Positions 1-11,083 are shown, numbered from the stretch's first letter. The stretch is DNA of 64,000 nt from Vibrio echinoideorum (GCF_024347455.1 NZ_AP025483.1:372001-436000), one strand, 5' to 3'. A program made the numbers and translations. Notes: generated from the sequence alone by a model not told the origin.

Positions 1-856
1 CATCAGGAACAACATATTCAGTTTCATCCGGTGTGATTTTGCTGCCCGGGCGAGGATCCAGTTGTTGAATAAGCTGCAAAACTTCACGCAGTTCTGCTTC
101 TTTCAATTTGGTTTCTTTGATTACGAGTTTGTAATCACGATTGCCTAGTTGGTTGATATGGCTAGTAAGTACTAACTTAGCTTCATTGAGCCAAGGGGTA
201 TCTTTGGGGAAAGTTGCCAGTTGTAATAACAAACAATCTTGTAAATTCACTGAGCCGACACCTAAAGGGTCAAACTGCTGAATGCGTTTGCGAACCGCTT
301 CGATTTCATCAAGCTCGATCTCTTCGTTATCGAAGTTTTCCAAGATGTCTTCACAAGATACGGTGAGATACCCATAGTCATCAATGGCATCGATCAGCGC
401 AAAAGCTATGCTTCTATCCGTTTCAGTGAATGGTGTTAGGTCGAGTTGCCAAAGTAGGTAATCGTGCAGGCTTTCAGTTGTTTCACCCTGATAAACGGGC
501 ATGTCATCATCAATTGCAATGCCGGTATTTCCGGTGTTTGCACTGTAGACATCTTCCCAAGTTGTGTCGATTTCTAGTTCGTTGCCAATCTCTGATTTTT
601 CGATTAATTCGGAGCTATCAGGTAAGTCCGCTTCTGCGGTTTCAACTGTTTCTTTCTCTTCACTGCTAGGTTTCTCTTCTGATGTAGGCGTTTCTTCATT
701 GCCTTCTTCGACATCGAGTAGTGGGTTGGATTCTAGTGCTTCTTGAATCTCTTGCTGCAAATCTAATGTAGACAATTGCAACAAACGTATCGCTTGCTGC
801 AATTGAGGAGTCATTGCTAACTGTTGGCCTAGCTTAAGTTGTAATGAGGGTTTCAT
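1..856 (-). CDS. rpoN: RNA polymerase sigma-54 factor RpoN (partial, 3' end outside window)
   Basis: Sigma-54 directs RNA polymerase to -24/-12 promoters and needs AAA+ activators; in vibrios it serves flagellar, nitrogen and quorum-sensing genes. About 285 codons are visible. The N terminus (MKPSLQLKLGQQLAMTPQLQ, then AIRLLQLS and ALESNPLLD) is the glutamine- and leucine-rich region I that contacts activators. A strongly acidic linker (region II) follows, and then the start of the core-binding region. The gene runs off the left edge, so the DNA-binding RpoN box is not in view. It begins 52 nt after the lptB stop on the same strand, the usual lptB-rpoN arrangement in gammaproteobacteria. Start ATG is at 856-854. 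Identification is firm from region I and context. Confidence 0.95.
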   Translation of the reverse strand, partial: MKPSLQLKLGQQLAMTPQLQQAIRLLQLSTLDLQQEIQEALESNPLLDVEEGNEETPTSEEKPSSEEKETVETAEADLPDSSELIEKSEIGNELEIDTTWEDVYSANTGNTGIAIDDDMPVYQGETTESLHDYLLWQLDLTPFTETDRSIAFALIDAIDDYGYLTVSCEDILENFDNEEIELDEIEAVRKRIQQFDPLGVGSVNLQDCLLLQLATFPKDTPWLNEAKLVLTSHINQLGNRDYKLVIKETKLKEAELREVLQLIQQLDPRPGSKITPDETEYVVPD

Positions 857-908
857 TCAGTGGTACTTACCTAGTTATTATTCTAAGAACTCTCGATACT
901 CTATATAA

Positions 909-1634
909 TCATAGACGGAATTGTTCGCCTAGATAAACTTGTTTAACTTGTTCGTTATTGAGAACATCTTCAGGAGTACCTTCTGCAATCAGGTGTCCTT
1001 GGCTTACGATGTAAGCTTTTTCACACACGTCTAATGTTTCACGAACGTTGTGGTCGGTAATCAAAACGCCCAAGCCGCGATCACGCAGGTGAACAATGAT
1101 TTTTTTGATATCAATAACCGAGATAGGGTCAACACCAGCAAAGGGTTCATCCAGTAGAATGAACTGAGGGTTTGCCGCCAGTGCACGAGCAATCTCAACA
1201 CGACGACGTTCACCGCCCGACAGAGCCATACCATTACTGGTACGGATATGTTGAATGTGGAACTCTTCTAGAAGGTCTTCTAGCTTATCTTGGCGTTGCT
1301 CGTTAGTCATCTCATCACGGGTTTGTAAAACGGCCATGATGTTGTTCTCTACTGACAACTTCCGGAAAATCGAAGCTTCCTGAGGGAGGTAACCGATACC
1401 AAGGCGTGAGCGACTGTGCATTGGCAAAATACTGATGTCTCGATCGTCAATGCTGATAGTACCTTCGTCACGCGCAACCAGACCTACAATCATGTAAAAA
1501 GAGGTGGTTTTACCCGCACCGTTAGGTCCAAGTAGCCCAACGATCTGACCAGACTCTACCTGCAAGCTTACATCGGTAACCACTTTGCGCTTACTGTACG
1601 TTTTTGCTAGATTTTTTGCTTTAAGTACGGCCAT
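909..1634 (-). CDS. lptB: LPS export ABC transporter ATPase LptB
   Basis: LptB is the cytoplasmic ATPase that powers LptFG in extracting LPS from the inner membrane and pushing it along the LptC-LptA bridge. In the 241-residue protein the Walker A motif GPNGAGKTT is at residues 36-44, the signature LSGGERRR at 138-145, Walker B LLDEP at 160-164 and the switch histidine in ITDH at 195. Length matches E. coli LptB (241). It starts 2 nt after lptA stops and precedes rpoN by 52 nt. The partner permeases LptF and LptG are encoded far away, at 26352-28526 in this window. Confidence 0.97.
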   Translation of the reverse strand: MAVLKAKNLAKTYSKRKVVTDVSLQVESGQIVGLLGPNGAGKTTSFYMIVGLVARDEGTISIDDRDISILPMHSRSRLGIGYLPQEASIFRKLSVENNIMAVLQTRDEMTNEQRQDKLEDLLEEFHIQHIRTSNGMALSGGERRRVEIARALAANPQFILLDEPFAGVDPISVIDIKKIIVHLRDRGLGVLITDHNVRETLDVCEKAYIVSQGHLIAEGTPEDVLNNEQVKQVYLGEQFRL

Positions 1635-1636
1635 GG

Positions 1637-2131
1637 TTACTTATTCACTTCCGCTGGTTGTAAAACCGTTGATACACGCTCACTGCTATCACTATCGGCA
1701 ACCAGTTTCTGAGACGCGATTTGGTAAGTGATTTTAGAGCCACGGATGATGCTGCCATCTTGAGAGAGCATTGCATTCTTGGTCATGATCAATTTGTCAG
1801 CAATAAGCTGATAATGTAAATCGTCAGCTTCGCCATAAAGTGTTTTCCCATCATCAGTTAGTTGAGAGAAGGTTGCAGGCTTACCGTAGCCTTGAATTTC
1901 TTCAATCTCACCGTTGACGGCATTTCGGGTAACAATGACTTTATCGGCATTGATATTGATGCTACCTTGCTTAAGGTTTACATCACCAAGGAAAGTCACT
2001 TGGTTACTTTTCATATCCAATTGCTGGCTGTCTGAGTCGATGTAGACAGGCTGCTCGCTGTCCGAAGACAGGGCATAGACACTAGGTGCCGCAAGAGTCA
2101 AAGCGAATAAACTAAGGTGTAAGAGTTTCAT
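1637..2131 (-). CDS. lptA: LPS transport periplasmic protein LptA
   Basis: LptA forms the periplasmic beta-jellyroll bridge that carries LPS from LptC to the outer-membrane LptDE complex. I start it at ATG 2131, which gives 164 residues with a clean signal peptide ([20 protein letters not shown]) and an AAGG ribosome site 6-7 nt upstream. An in-frame upstream ATG at 2164 would add 11 residues in front of the signal peptide and looks wrong. The mature part has the OstA/LptA pattern: [33 protein letters not shown] and [10 protein letters not shown]. The start overlaps the end of lptC by 20 nt, indicating translational coupling in the kdsD-kdsC-lptC-lptA-lptB run. Confidence 0.93.
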   Translation of the reverse strand: MKLLHLSLFALTLAAPSVYALSSDSEQPVYIDSDSQQLDMKSNQVTFLGDVNLKQGSININADKVIVTRNAVNGEIEEIQGYGKPATFSQLTDDGKTLYGEADDLHYQLIADKLIMTKNAMLSQDGSIIRGSKITYQIASQKLVADSDSSERVSTVLQPAEVNK

Positions 2132-2675
2132 ATCTACCTTGAACAGAATTAAAGAGAGTTGCATTGTTGGTACCGAAGTTACCTTTCATTGCTTGCCCCT
2201 CAGTTTCAAAAAATGTACCGATCATATGGACCGGAGTCTCTGAATAAAAATCTCGGCTAGTCAGCTCAACAACCATTTTATCTGTGGTCATGGTATCGAA
2301 ACTGGCTTCTGGCAACAGATTCTTTGCCACAACGTTGTCATAAAAAGTGACAACTTGATCCTCATCCATAATCGCGCGATCAGCGGTGACCTGCCATTCA
2401 ATCGTGTGTCCTTCACGGAATACCGAAAGAACCGGGTTTTGAAAGTGCGTATCGCCAACCACTGAGTAGTGTTCTAAATAAGTCGATTCAACTTGATAGC
2501 TACGAATACCAGTTTGGTCATAACTAATGTTGTTCAAACTCTTGCCGCTAAAAGCGGGCAGCTCCAAATTTGGAGCCACTTGTATCATTGATGTTTGCTC
2601 TTTGTCGAACAAGTAATAAGTTGACCAAGAAGCAATAAATATGAGTATTAAATAGATAATACGAGTAAAACTCAT
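2112..2675 (-). CDS. lptC: LPS export membrane-anchored protein LptC
   Basis: LptC is a bitopic inner-membrane protein that takes LPS from LptBFG and hands it to LptA. The 187-residue product has one N-terminal membrane segment (about residues 5-22, IIYLILIFIASWSTYYLF) and a periplasmic jellyroll domain with SYQVESTYLEHYS and AIMDEDQVVTFYDNVVAKN, typical of the family. Its ATG overlaps the kdsC stop in an ATGA junction, and its 3' end overlaps the lptA start. Length is close to E. coli LptC (191). Confidence 0.93.
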   Translation of the reverse strand: MSFTRIIYLILIFIASWSTYYLFDKEQTSMIQVAPNLELPAFSGKSLNNISYDQTGIRSYQVESTYLEHYSVVGDTHFQNPVLSVFREGHTIEWQVTADRAIMDEDQVVTFYDNVVAKNLLPEASFDTMTTDKMVVELTSRDFYSETPVHMIGTFFETEGQAMKGNFGTNNATLFNSVQGRYETLTP

Positions 2676-3229
2676 ATGCTTAAACCTTTATGCACGTCGA
2701 GTTCATTTCTTGCTTGCAGAATAAGGTCACAGACTTCACGTACAGCACCATAGCCACCGTTAATGGTTGTCACGTAATTCGCTCGCTGAGCTAGCAATGG
2801 GTGTCCATCTGCGACACATACTTTTAAGCCCACTTTTTCCATCACCGGCCAGTCAATCAGATCGTCGCCGATGTAACCCGTATTTTCAGGATCAACAGAA
2901 AGCTTATCGCAAATATCATAATATGCTTTTACTTTATCATCTTGGCCTTGGTAAATAAGTTTAATACCAAGGGCGGTCATTCGGTTTTCAACAATTTGAG
3001 ATTTACGACCAGTGATGATTGCGATTTCAATACCGGCATTCATCAATGATTTGATGCCGTAACCATCACGTGTATGAAAGGTTTTTAACTCTTCACCGTT
3101 GTTGCCCATGTAGATGCGACCATCTGAGAATACGCCATCGACATCGCAAATTAGCAGTTTGATCTCTTTTGCTATTGCAAATACGTCCGAATCTACAGTG
3201 CCGTATAACGTTTCAACTGTCTGCGTCAT
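2672..3229 (-). CDS. kdsC: 3-deoxy-D-manno-octulosonate 8-phosphate phosphatase KdsC
   Basis: This HAD-family phosphatase removes phosphate from Kdo-8-P, giving the Kdo sugar of the LPS inner core. Catalytic motif I appears as CDVDGVFSDG near residues 28-37 (nucleophile and acid/base aspartates), motif II as ITGRKS and motif III as GDDLIDWPVM. The 185-residue length fits the compact tetrameric class without a large cap domain. The start overlaps the kdsD stop by one base (TAATG), and the stop overlaps the lptC ATG. Synthesis of Kdo and export of LPS are thus encoded in one coupled run. Confidence 0.96.
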   Translation of the reverse strand: MTQTVETLYGTVDSDVFAIAKEIKLLICDVDGVFSDGRIYMGNNGEELKTFHTRDGYGIKSLMNAGIEIAIITGRKSQIVENRMTALGIKLIYQGQDDKVKAYYDICDKLSVDPENTGYIGDDLIDWPVMEKVGLKVCVADGHPLLAQRANYVTTINGGYGAVREVCDLILQARNELDVHKGLSI

Positions 3230-4200
3230 TACATTACTCCTGCTTTCAGTAAGTCATGCATGTTTAAAGCTCCGACTAATTTACCTTCATGGCACAACAT
3301 CAGACCATTAATGCTTTTCGCTTGCATCAAATTTAGACCTTCAACCGCAAGCATGTTTGGCTCTGCTACCGTAGGGTTAAGCGTCATCACGTCGCCGATC
3401 TGAGTGCTATGGATATCGACGCGTTTGTCTAAGATGCGGCGTAAATCACCATCGGTAAAAATACCAGCCATTTGACCATCGTTACTCACGATCGCTGTCA
3501 TTCCCAAGCCTTTCTGAGATATCTCGAGTAGAGCATCTCTTACTAGCGCGTCCGGTGCTACGACAGGAAGAGCTTCTCCTGTGTGCATGATGTCGTCAAG
3601 TTTCAGCAACAGTTGACGACCTAAAGCGCCACCTGGGTGTGACAGTGCGAAGTCTTGAGCCGTAAAGCCTCTCGCCTGTAACAGTGCAACGGCTAATGCA
3701 TCGCCCATGACCAAGGTCGCTGTAGTACTCGTTGTTGGAGCTAAGCCTAATGGGCAAGCTTCCTCTGGTACTGAAATTTGTAAATGGATATCAGACAAGG
3801 TTGCCATGTTCGATGCTGGTTTGCCTGTCATGCTGATAATCTTGATGCTTAAACGCTTTAACACAGGGAATAGGCTGAGGATTTCTCCTGATTCGCCAGA
3901 GTTAGATATTGCAATAACAATATCGCCAGGCTCGATCATACCTAAATCGCCATGTGCCGCTTCACCCGGGTGCACAAAGAAAGCGGATGTACCCGTACTT
4001 GCCAGCGTGGCCGCTATTTTGTTGCCAATATGACCAGATTTACCCATGCCCATCACAACCACTTTTCCTTTGTTGTTCAGGATAAGGTCGCAAGCTTTGC
4101 AAAAGTCATCATTAAAATATTGGTCTAATTGGGTGAGACCTGCAACTTCGGTTTCCAAAACTTGTTTTGCAACACTGCGATAATCAAATGGCTGAGACAT
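3229..4200 (-). CDS. kdsD: D-arabinose 5-phosphate isomerase KdsD
   Basis: KdsD isomerises ribulose-5-P to arabinose-5-P, the first committed step to Kdo. The protein has an N-terminal SIS sugar-isomerase domain (GMGKSGHIGNKIAATLAS, then HPGEAAHGDLG and AISNSGESGEI) and a C-terminal pair of CBS domains (DIMHTG..LPVV and IFTDGDLRRIL..). I start at ATG 4200 (323 residues). The longer reading from TTG 4212 would use the codons that form the ribosome site (GGAG 7 nt before this ATG), so it is unlikely. It is the first gene of the kdsD-kdsC-lptC-lptA-lptB run and follows yrbG by 35 nt. Confidence 0.95.
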   Translation of the reverse strand: MSQPFDYRSVAKQVLETEVAGLTQLDQYFNDDFCKACDLILNNKGKVVVMGMGKSGHIGNKIAATLASTGTSAFFVHPGEAAHGDLGMIEPGDIVIAISNSGESGEILSLFPVLKRLSIKIISMTGKPASNMATLSDIHLQISVPEEACPLGLAPTTSTTATLVMGDALAVALLQARGFTAQDFALSHPGGALGRQLLLKLDDIMHTGEALPVVAPDALVRDALLEISQKGLGMTAIVSNDGQMAGIFTDGDLRRILDKRVDIHSTQIGDVMTLNPTVAEPNMLAVEGLNLMQAKSINGLMLCHEGKLVGALNMHDLLKAGVM

Positions 4201-4235
4201 CAAATACTCCAAGTACGAGAAGTTAAATCAAAAAA

Positions 4236-5201
4236 TTAAGCCGACATGTTCATTAGTAGATAACTTTGGTAGGCCACGAACGTCACAATTAAGACGCTGC
4301 CTTCAATTCGATTGACACTACGAGATTTTCCTAACGCCATTACCACAAGTAAAAGTGACACACCGAGCATTACCCAGAAGTCTCGCCCCATAGCAAACTC
4401 ACTTAAGATTGAAGGGTTTAAGATGCCCGGAATACCCATAACAGCAAGAATGTTGAATACGTTTGAACCGATGATATTACCCACGGCCATGTCGTCTTCG
4501 CCCTTCATTACGCCTGCAAGTGATGCTGCAAGTTCAGGTAGGCTGGTGCCAACGGCAATGATAGTTAAACCAATTACAAGGTCGCTCATGCCAAAGAACT
4601 TCGCGATAACAACCGCGTTATCAACCAACACATTGGCAGCTATGGGCAAGATAATTAGACCAACCACCACCCACATTGCGGCTTTAGGGTTGCTTACGCC
4701 CTCTGGAACTTCAGATTCTTGGTCCTCAAGGAAGGCGTCACCGTTCTTTTTCTCACTGCGGCTGATTTGCAGCATGGCAAACAAGAAAGCGGCAAAAAGA
4801 ACAAATAACAACACGCCTTCATAAAAGCCTAAGTGGTTATCCCATAACAGTGCGCCTGCTAATAGAGTGACACCTATCATTAATGGTAGTTCACGGCGAA
4901 TCACGCCAGAGCTAATTGATAGCGGTTTGATAAGCGCTGTAATACCTAAGATCAGTGCGATGTTGGCGATGTTTGAACCGAGAACGTTACCTACAGCTGT
5001 ATCTGTTTTTCCGTCAAGCGCGGCTGTTGCTGAAACCATCATTTCTGGGGCCGAAGAGCCCATTGCTAGAATCGTCATACCGATAACTAGTGGTGAGATA
5101 CCGAAGTTGCGAGCAAGAGCAGCGGCACCATAGACCAGTTTATCTGCACTCCACACCAAAAAACCTAGACCGATAATGAGAAACGCAATCGCTTCAAGCA
5201 T
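4236..5201 (-). CDS. yrbG: Calcium/sodium antiporter, YrbG family
   Basis: An inner-membrane K+-independent Ca2+/Na+ exchanger homologue. The 321 residues are almost entirely hydrophobic helices arranged as two inverted halves, each with an alpha-repeat ion site: AMGSSAPEMMVSATAAL around residues 47-63 and AVGTSLPELAASLAG around 215-229. A short acidic cytoplasmic loop (FLEDQESEVPEGVSNP) separates the halves, as in E. coli YrbG. It sits first in the minus-strand block, next to kdsD as in enterobacteria. The physiological substrate in bacteria is not established. The 264 bp to mlaF on the other strand must hold divergent promoters. Confidence 0.92.
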   Translation of the reverse strand: MLEAIAFLIIGLGFLVWSADKLVYGAAALARNFGISPLVIGMTILAMGSSAPEMMVSATAALDGKTDTAVGNVLGSNIANIALILGITALIKPLSISSGVIRRELPLMIGVTLLAGALLWDNHLGFYEGVLLFVLFAAFLFAMLQISRSEKKNGDAFLEDQESEVPEGVSNPKAAMWVVVGLIILPIAANVLVDNAVVIAKFFGMSDLVIGLTIIAVGTSLPELAASLAGVMKGEDDMAVGNIIGSNVFNILAVMGIPGILNPSILSEFAMGRDFWVMLGVSLLLVVMALGKSRSVNRIEGSVLIVTFVAYQSYLLMNMSA

Positions 5202-5465
5202 GATGATTCCTAAAAATTAATAAAAAACGGAGAATTAACCGCTAATTTTGACTTGTTGCTAGATAAAAGGGAAGTCACTCGACAAATTAATTCCCAGTTA
5301 GTAGTAAAGAAATGTAGCTAAATGAGGAATTTCTTAATGCTTTCAAATCCCTGCCATTGTTTTCTGTTTTTTATAATTAATTGAACAGTGCTTTTAATTC
5401 TAAAGTAGACTCATTATTATTGCAGCCATAATTGGCGTTTTTTAGAGCAAGGAAACAACAAGATC

Positions 5466-6260
5466 ATGTTGAATACTGAGCTTGTAAAAGTTAAGAACCT
5501 AAGTTTCTCTCGAGGTGAACGAGTTATCTTTGATGACATCAGTTTAGAAGTACCTCAAGGAAAAATAACCGCAATCATGGGGCCATCAGGGATCGGTAAA
5601 ACGACGTTGCTGCGCCTGATTGGCGGGCAATTACCGCCAGATAGCGGTGAAGTTTGGTTTGATGGGGACAATATCCCCGCATTATCACGTCGAAAGCTCT
5701 ATCAAGCACGTAAAAAAATGAGCATGCTTTTCCAATCGGGTGCACTTTTTACGGATCTCAATGTGTTTGATAATGTGGCATTTCCGTTGCGAGAACACAC
5801 CGAACTGAATGAAAAATTCATCCGTACTATCGTATTACTCAAGCTTGAAGCGGTCGGTTTACGAGGGGCAGCAGAATTAATGCCAAGCGAACTGTCTGGT
5901 GGTATGGCGAGACGAGCTGCGTTGGCTCGTGCGATAGCGTTAGACCCGGAACTGATAATGTACGACGAACCTTTTGTTGGCCAAGATCCAATTACCATGG
6001 GCGTCTTGGTTGAACTCATCCGAAACCTCAGTCAAGCTTTGGGCTTAACCTCGATTGTCGTATCGCATGATGTCCCTGAAGTGATGAGCATTGCTGATTG
6101 GGTTTACTTACTTGCAGATGGGAAGATCATTGCATCAGGTTCGCCTGATGAGTTGTACAACAATAGTGATCCGCGAGTACAACAATTTTTACAAGGCGAC
6201 GCGGATGGCCCTGTACCATTTAGGTTTCCTGCGAAAAGTTTAGAAGAGGATTTGTTCTAA
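5466..6260 (+). CDS. mlaF: Phospholipid ABC transporter ATP-binding protein MlaF
   Basis: MlaF is the ATPase of the MlaFEDB complex, which moves mislocalised phospholipids between the outer and inner membranes and so keeps outer-membrane asymmetry. Walker A is GPSGIGKTT (about residues 39-47), the signature is the family-typical LSGGMARR, Walker B is [11 protein letters not shown] and the switch is VVSHD. Length of 264 is close to E. coli MlaF (269). It opens the plus-strand mlaFEDCB-ibaG-murA run, with mlaE starting 1 nt after the stop. Confidence 0.96.
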   Translation: MLNTELVKVKNLSFSRGERVIFDDISLEVPQGKITAIMGPSGIGKTTLLRLIGGQLPPDSGEVWFDGDNIPALSRRKLYQARKKMSMLFQSGALFTDLNVFDNVAFPLREHTELNEKFIRTIVLLKLEAVGLRGAAELMPSELSGGMARRAALARAIALDPELIMYDEPFVGQDPITMGVLVELIRNLSQALGLTSIVVSHDVPEVMSIADWVYLLADGKIIASGSPDELYNNSDPRVQQFLQGDADGPVPFRFPAKSLEEDLF

Positions 6261-6261
6261 T

Positions 6262-7041
6262 ATGATAGCCAAAACTATTGCGGGTGTCGGTAAACGTACA
6301 CTTGCGATCTGCGAGTCAGTTGGTCGAGCAAGCCTGATGTTGTTTGGGGCTCTGTTTGGTATTCCGAAACTAAAAAACTTCCCCTTATTAGTAAAACAAC
6401 TCTATAGCGTTGGCGTTCAGTCATTGGCTATTATTTTGGTTTCGGGTCTATTTATTGGCATGGTGCTTAGCTTGCAGGGTTATGTCGTATTAATCGACTA
6501 CGGAGCTGAAGGCAACCTTGGTCAAATGGTCGCACTTTCATTGTTACGTGAGTTGGGCCCTGTGGTCACTGCACTGTTATTTGCCGGACGGGCTGGTTCA
6601 GCTTTGACTGCTGAGATCGGCTTAATGAAAGCAACCGAACAGATTTCTAGTCTGGAGATGATGGCGGTAGACCCTCTTAAACGCATTATTGCGCCACGTC
6701 TTTGGGCGGGGCTTATCTCAATGCCTCTACTTGCTATGATCTTTATGGCGGTAGGGATTTGGGGTGGTCAGTTAGTTGGTGTTGATTGGAAGGGCATTGA
6801 CCACGGTAGCTTTTGGTCTGCAATGCAGTCTTCAGTTGAGCTTGGTCGAGACATTGGTAACAGCATGATCAAATGCATGGTTTTCGCTATCACCGTAACT
6901 TGGATCGCACTTTTTAATGGCTATGATGCAGTACCGACCTCTGAAGGTATTAGTCAGGCAACCACACGCACAGTTGTGCACTCTTCTCTAGCGGTACTAG
7001 GGCTAGATTTTGTTCTTACCGCATTGATGTTTGGGAATTAA
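6262..7041 (+). CDS. mlaE: Phospholipid ABC transporter permease MlaE
   Basis: The membrane permease of the Mla complex, 259 residues like E. coli MlaE (260). It has an N-terminal amphipathic helix region and about five to six membrane segments. Family landmarks are [58 protein letters not shown] and the C-terminal [17 protein letters not shown]. The charged EQISSLEMM loop is where the permease couples to MlaF. Packed between mlaF (1-nt gap) and mlaD (2-nt gap). Confidence 0.96.
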   Translation: MIAKTIAGVGKRTLAICESVGRASLMLFGALFGIPKLKNFPLLVKQLYSVGVQSLAIILVSGLFIGMVLSLQGYVVLIDYGAEGNLGQMVALSLLRELGPVVTALLFAGRAGSALTAEIGLMKATEQISSLEMMAVDPLKRIIAPRLWAGLISMPLLAMIFMAVGIWGGQLVGVDWKGIDHGSFWSAMQSSVELGRDIGNSMIKCMVFAITVTWIALFNGYDAVPTSEGISQATTRTVVHSSLAVLGLDFVLTALMFGN

Positions 7042-7043
7042 TC

Positions 7044-7535
7044 ATGCAACAAACTCGAAAATTAGAATTATGGGTCGGCACCTTTGTTATTGCCGGAATT
7101 TGCGCAATCTTAATCATGATCTTTCAAGTCGCTGACGTAAAAGGCTTAGGTTCAAACCATACTTACAACTTAAAAGCGACGTTCGACAACATTGGTAGCT
7201 TGAAAGTTCGCTCACCGGTGAAGGTTGGTGGCGTGGTTGTTGGCCGAGTTCAGAGCATTCAGCTTGATACGGAAAGTTACTTACCTGTTGTTAAACTGTC
7301 TATTGATGCGAAGTACTCACAATTTCCTGATACCTCTAGTGCTCAAATCTTAACGTCAGGCTTAATCGGTGAGCAGTACATCAGTTTGGTTCCAGGGTTC
7401 ATTTTTGACGATGAAGAGATGTTGGTTGATGGTGACTCGATTGAAGACACCAAATCAGCACTAGTGCTAGAAGATTTGATCGGCCAAGTATTGTATAGCG
7501 TTGGCGGCTCTGATGATAAAGAAGCTAAGGAGTAG
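7044..7535 (+). CDS. mlaD: Outer-membrane lipid asymmetry protein MlaD (MCE domain)
   Basis: MlaD forms a membrane-anchored hexameric MCE ring that passes phospholipids between MlaC and MlaE. A single membrane anchor occupies residues 8-28 (ELWVGTFVIAGICAILIMIF), followed by one MCE domain: LKATFDNIGSLKVRSPVKVG, GVVVGRVQSIQLD, and then the ring-loop region TSGLIGEQYISLVPG. At 163 residues it is somewhat shorter than E. coli MlaD (183), mainly in the C-terminal helix. The next start (mlaC) follows 4 nt after the stop. Confidence 0.95.
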   Translation: MQQTRKLELWVGTFVIAGICAILIMIFQVADVKGLGSNHTYNLKATFDNIGSLKVRSPVKVGGVVVGRVQSIQLDTESYLPVVKLSIDAKYSQFPDTSSAQILTSGLIGEQYISLVPGFIFDDEEMLVDGDSIEDTKSALVLEDLIGQVLYSVGGSDDKEAKE

Positions 7536-7539
7536 TCTC

Positions 7540-8235
7540 ATGTTAAAGATTAATCTCATGTTAAAGGCCAAGAGCATGTTGGAGACTAGTCTGATATTGA
7601 AACGATGGTTCATGACAGCGGTTGTTTTACTGATGTCGACTCAAGCTTTTTCAGCAGAAACTATCGATCGTACTCAGCCTTATCAGATGATGACTCAGGT
7701 TGCTGAAGTTGCCTTTGACCGTTTAAAGAGTGAACAAAACAATATCCAAGAAGATCCGGAGTTGTTGAAGGTCATCGTGGAAGAAGAGTTGATGCCTTAT
7801 GTAAATGCTCAATATGCGGCACTTAAGCTTCTAGGGCCAAACTTAAAGGGCGCGGACAGAAAAGACGTGCGTGTATTTATCGATGCATTCCGTAAATATC
7901 TCGTTTCTTCTTACGCTCAAGTGTTGACTCAATATACTGATCAGACTATTCAATTTGGCCCTGAGCAAAAGGTCAAACCGGATAGCCGTATCACCAGTAT
8001 CAAAGTTGATATTATTGATACACCAAGACCAAATATTAAACTTGAGTTTAAGCTGCGCAAAGATAAGAAATCTGGCGAATGGAAGGCCTTTGATATGGTT
8101 GCTGAAGGTATTAGTCTACTATCAAGCAAGCAATCAGAGTGGAATACTAAGATTCGTCAAGAAGGTATCTTGACTGTTGCTGATGAACTAGAGAGACTCG
8201 CTACACAACCTATTCGTTTTGAGAGTAGTAAATAA
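7540..8235 (+). CDS. mlaC: Periplasmic phospholipid-binding protein MlaC
   Basis: MlaC shuttles phospholipid across the periplasm between the outer-membrane MlaA-porin complex and MlaD. I start at ATG 7540 (231 residues), which has AAGGAG 7-8 nt upstream. The mature domain shows the Tol-Tol-Ttg2 pattern (YQMMTQVAEVAFDRLK, LMPYVNAQYAALKLLG, FIDAFRKYLVSSYAQVL). The signal sequence is odd: before the hydrophobic core (MTAVVLLMSTQAFSA) lie four 6-residue units, MLKINL, MLKAKS, MLETSL and ILKRWF, encoded by degenerate 18-bp tandem repeats. Translation could alternatively begin at ATG 7558, 7576 or 7612, the last giving a conventional signal peptide. The stop overlaps the mlaB ATG. Confidence 0.92.
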   Translation: MLKINLMLKAKSMLETSLILKRWFMTAVVLLMSTQAFSAETIDRTQPYQMMTQVAEVAFDRLKSEQNNIQEDPELLKVIVEEELMPYVNAQYAALKLLGPNLKGADRKDVRVFIDAFRKYLVSSYAQVLTQYTDQTIQFGPEQKVKPDSRITSIKVDIIDTPRPNIKLEFKLRKDKKSGEWKAFDMVAEGISLLSSKQSEWNTKIRQEGILTVADELERLATQPIRFESSK

Positions 8236-8543
8236 TGAGCCACTCTCAATGGCAAGAACTAAGCTCTAAAGAGTATCAACTTCTCGGGGATATAGACCGA
8301 GATAGCGTCCCTGCAATCTGGCGTATATTAGAAAAGTGGCAAACGACGGAATCGAGCGCTGAAATTGACCTTAGCCATATAAATAGAGTCGATTCAGCAG
8401 GAATGGTGATGCTAATTCACTTATTAGAGCATGCAAAAAATCAAAACTGTCATATAATGCTCAGTTTCGTGCCAGAACAATTACGAACGTTGTTCCAATT
8501 GAGCAATATCCAGCCAATGATGGCAGAACACATAAAAAATTAG
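8235..8543 (+). CDS. mlaB: Mla complex STAS-domain subunit MlaB
   Basis: A 102-residue single STAS-domain protein that binds MlaF and stabilises and activates the ATPase. The diagnostic STAS segment is [20 protein letters not shown] around residues 45-64, with DSAG marking the anti-sigma-antagonist-type loop. Sequence identity outside this loop is normally low in the family, so position matters: it overlaps mlaC by one base and precedes ibaG by 13 nt, exactly as in other gammaproteobacteria. Confidence 0.9.
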   Translation: MSHSQWQELSSKEYQLLGDIDRDSVPAIWRILEKWQTTESSAEIDLSHINRVDSAGMVMLIHLLEHAKNQNCHIMLSFVPEQLRTLFQLSNIQPMMAEHIKN

Positions 8544-8556
8544 GCAGGAGCTATTT

Positions 8557-10085
<1,529 letters not shown>

Positions 10086-10126
10086 CTTAGGTTAGTGAGT
10101 TCATGAATCAGTAAGATGAAAACATA

Positions 10127-10156
10127 AAAGTCGGAACCTTGGTTTCGGCTTTTTTA
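10127..10156 (+). terminator. Intrinsic terminator after murA
   Basis: Stem AAGTCGGAACC / GGTTTCGGCTT with a TT loop is followed by a T run. It closes the mla-murA transcript 40 nt past the murA stop. Confidence 0.85.
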
Positions 10157-10237
10157 TAGTTGTATTTACCGCAAGTGAATCTATCGCCTATTTTAATGGG
10201 AATAGATGAATGAGCTTTGTGGTTGGTGAGGAACAAA

Positions 10238-10963
10238 ATGATAGCAGTATTACGTATTTTCGCATTGGCGATATTTGCGATTCTTATGTTTGTATTTGGG
10301 TGTGGTTACTGTCTACTTAGTCCACGTAACCCGAAACACGTATTTACCTTTGGCCGCTATTTCGGTCGCATGTCGAAAATATTCGGAATGAAGTTAGAGC
10401 TTCGTATCCCGGAAGATGCCTACTCTCGTGGTCAACATGTTTATGTTGCGAACCATCAAAATAGCTGGGATCTATTCACGATTTCATCAGCGGTGACACC
10501 TAAGGTAGTGACTGTTGGTAAGAAAAGCCTAGTGTGGATGCCTCTTTTTGGTCAGCTTTACTGGTTGACAGGTAACATCCTCATTGATCGTGCTAACCGC
10601 AGTAAAGCAGTAGGTACGATTGATCAGGTAGTGACTAGCTTAAAAGAGAGCGATGTCTCAGTATGGATGTTCCCTGAGGGGACTCGTTCTCGTGGCCGTG
10701 GTCTGTTGCCATTTAAAACGGGTGCTTTCCATGCGGCAATTGGTGCTGGTTTACCGGTTATCCCAATCGTATGCAGCTCTACGGGTGGCGTGAAGCTGAA
10801 CCGTTGGAACAATGGTCATGTGATTGTTGAAATGTTGCCACCAATTAGCACTGAAGGTTACGACAAGTCTAATGTTCGTCAACTCGCTAACCAAGCCCGT
10901 GAGCAAATGGCCGCTAAGCTTGAAGAATTAGACAAAGAAGTGGTTGAGCTTAATAAGAAATAA
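10238..10963 (+). CDS. 1-acyl-sn-glycerol-3-phosphate acyltransferase (PlsC type)
   Basis: Transfers an acyl chain to lysophosphatidic acid to make phosphatidic acid, at the inner membrane. The product starts at ATG 10238 (241 residues, GAGGA 5-6 nt upstream). An in-frame TTG at 10217 would add seven residues and is not needed. A hydrophobic N-terminal helix (residues 3-25) is followed by acyltransferase block I NHQNSWD (HX4D), block II GNILIDRANRSKA, block III FPEGTRSRGRG and block IV IPIVCSS. Terminators on both sides make it a single-gene unit. Vibrios can carry more than one PlsC-like gene, so I leave the symbol blank. Confidence 0.9.
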   Translation: MIAVLRIFALAIFAILMFVFGCGYCLLSPRNPKHVFTFGRYFGRMSKIFGMKLELRIPEDAYSRGQHVYVANHQNSWDLFTISSAVTPKVVTVGKKSLVWMPLFGQLYWLTGNILIDRANRSKAVGTIDQVVTSLKESDVSVWMFPEGTRSRGRGLLPFKTGAFHAAIGAGLPVIPIVCSSTGGVKLNRWNNGHVIVEMLPPISTEGYDKSNVRQLANQAREQMAAKLEELDKEVVELNKK

Positions 10964-10984
10964 TTTAAGCAAAACAACGAACAA

Positions 10985-11017
10985 TAAAAAAGGTTGCCAA
11001 ATGGGCAACCTTTTTTA
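10985..11017. terminator. Bidirectional intrinsic terminator
   Basis: The hairpin AAGGTTGCC-aaat-GGGCAACCTT is flanked by an A run and a T run, so it can work for the acyltransferase gene (plus) and, less clearly, for ridA, which converges from the right. Confidence 0.85.
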
Positions 11018-11083
11018 TATCTGATAAACGTTCAGCACTCCGCCATTTACTCGAAGCCGTTTGTTTATTCTAGAGCCTAAAAC

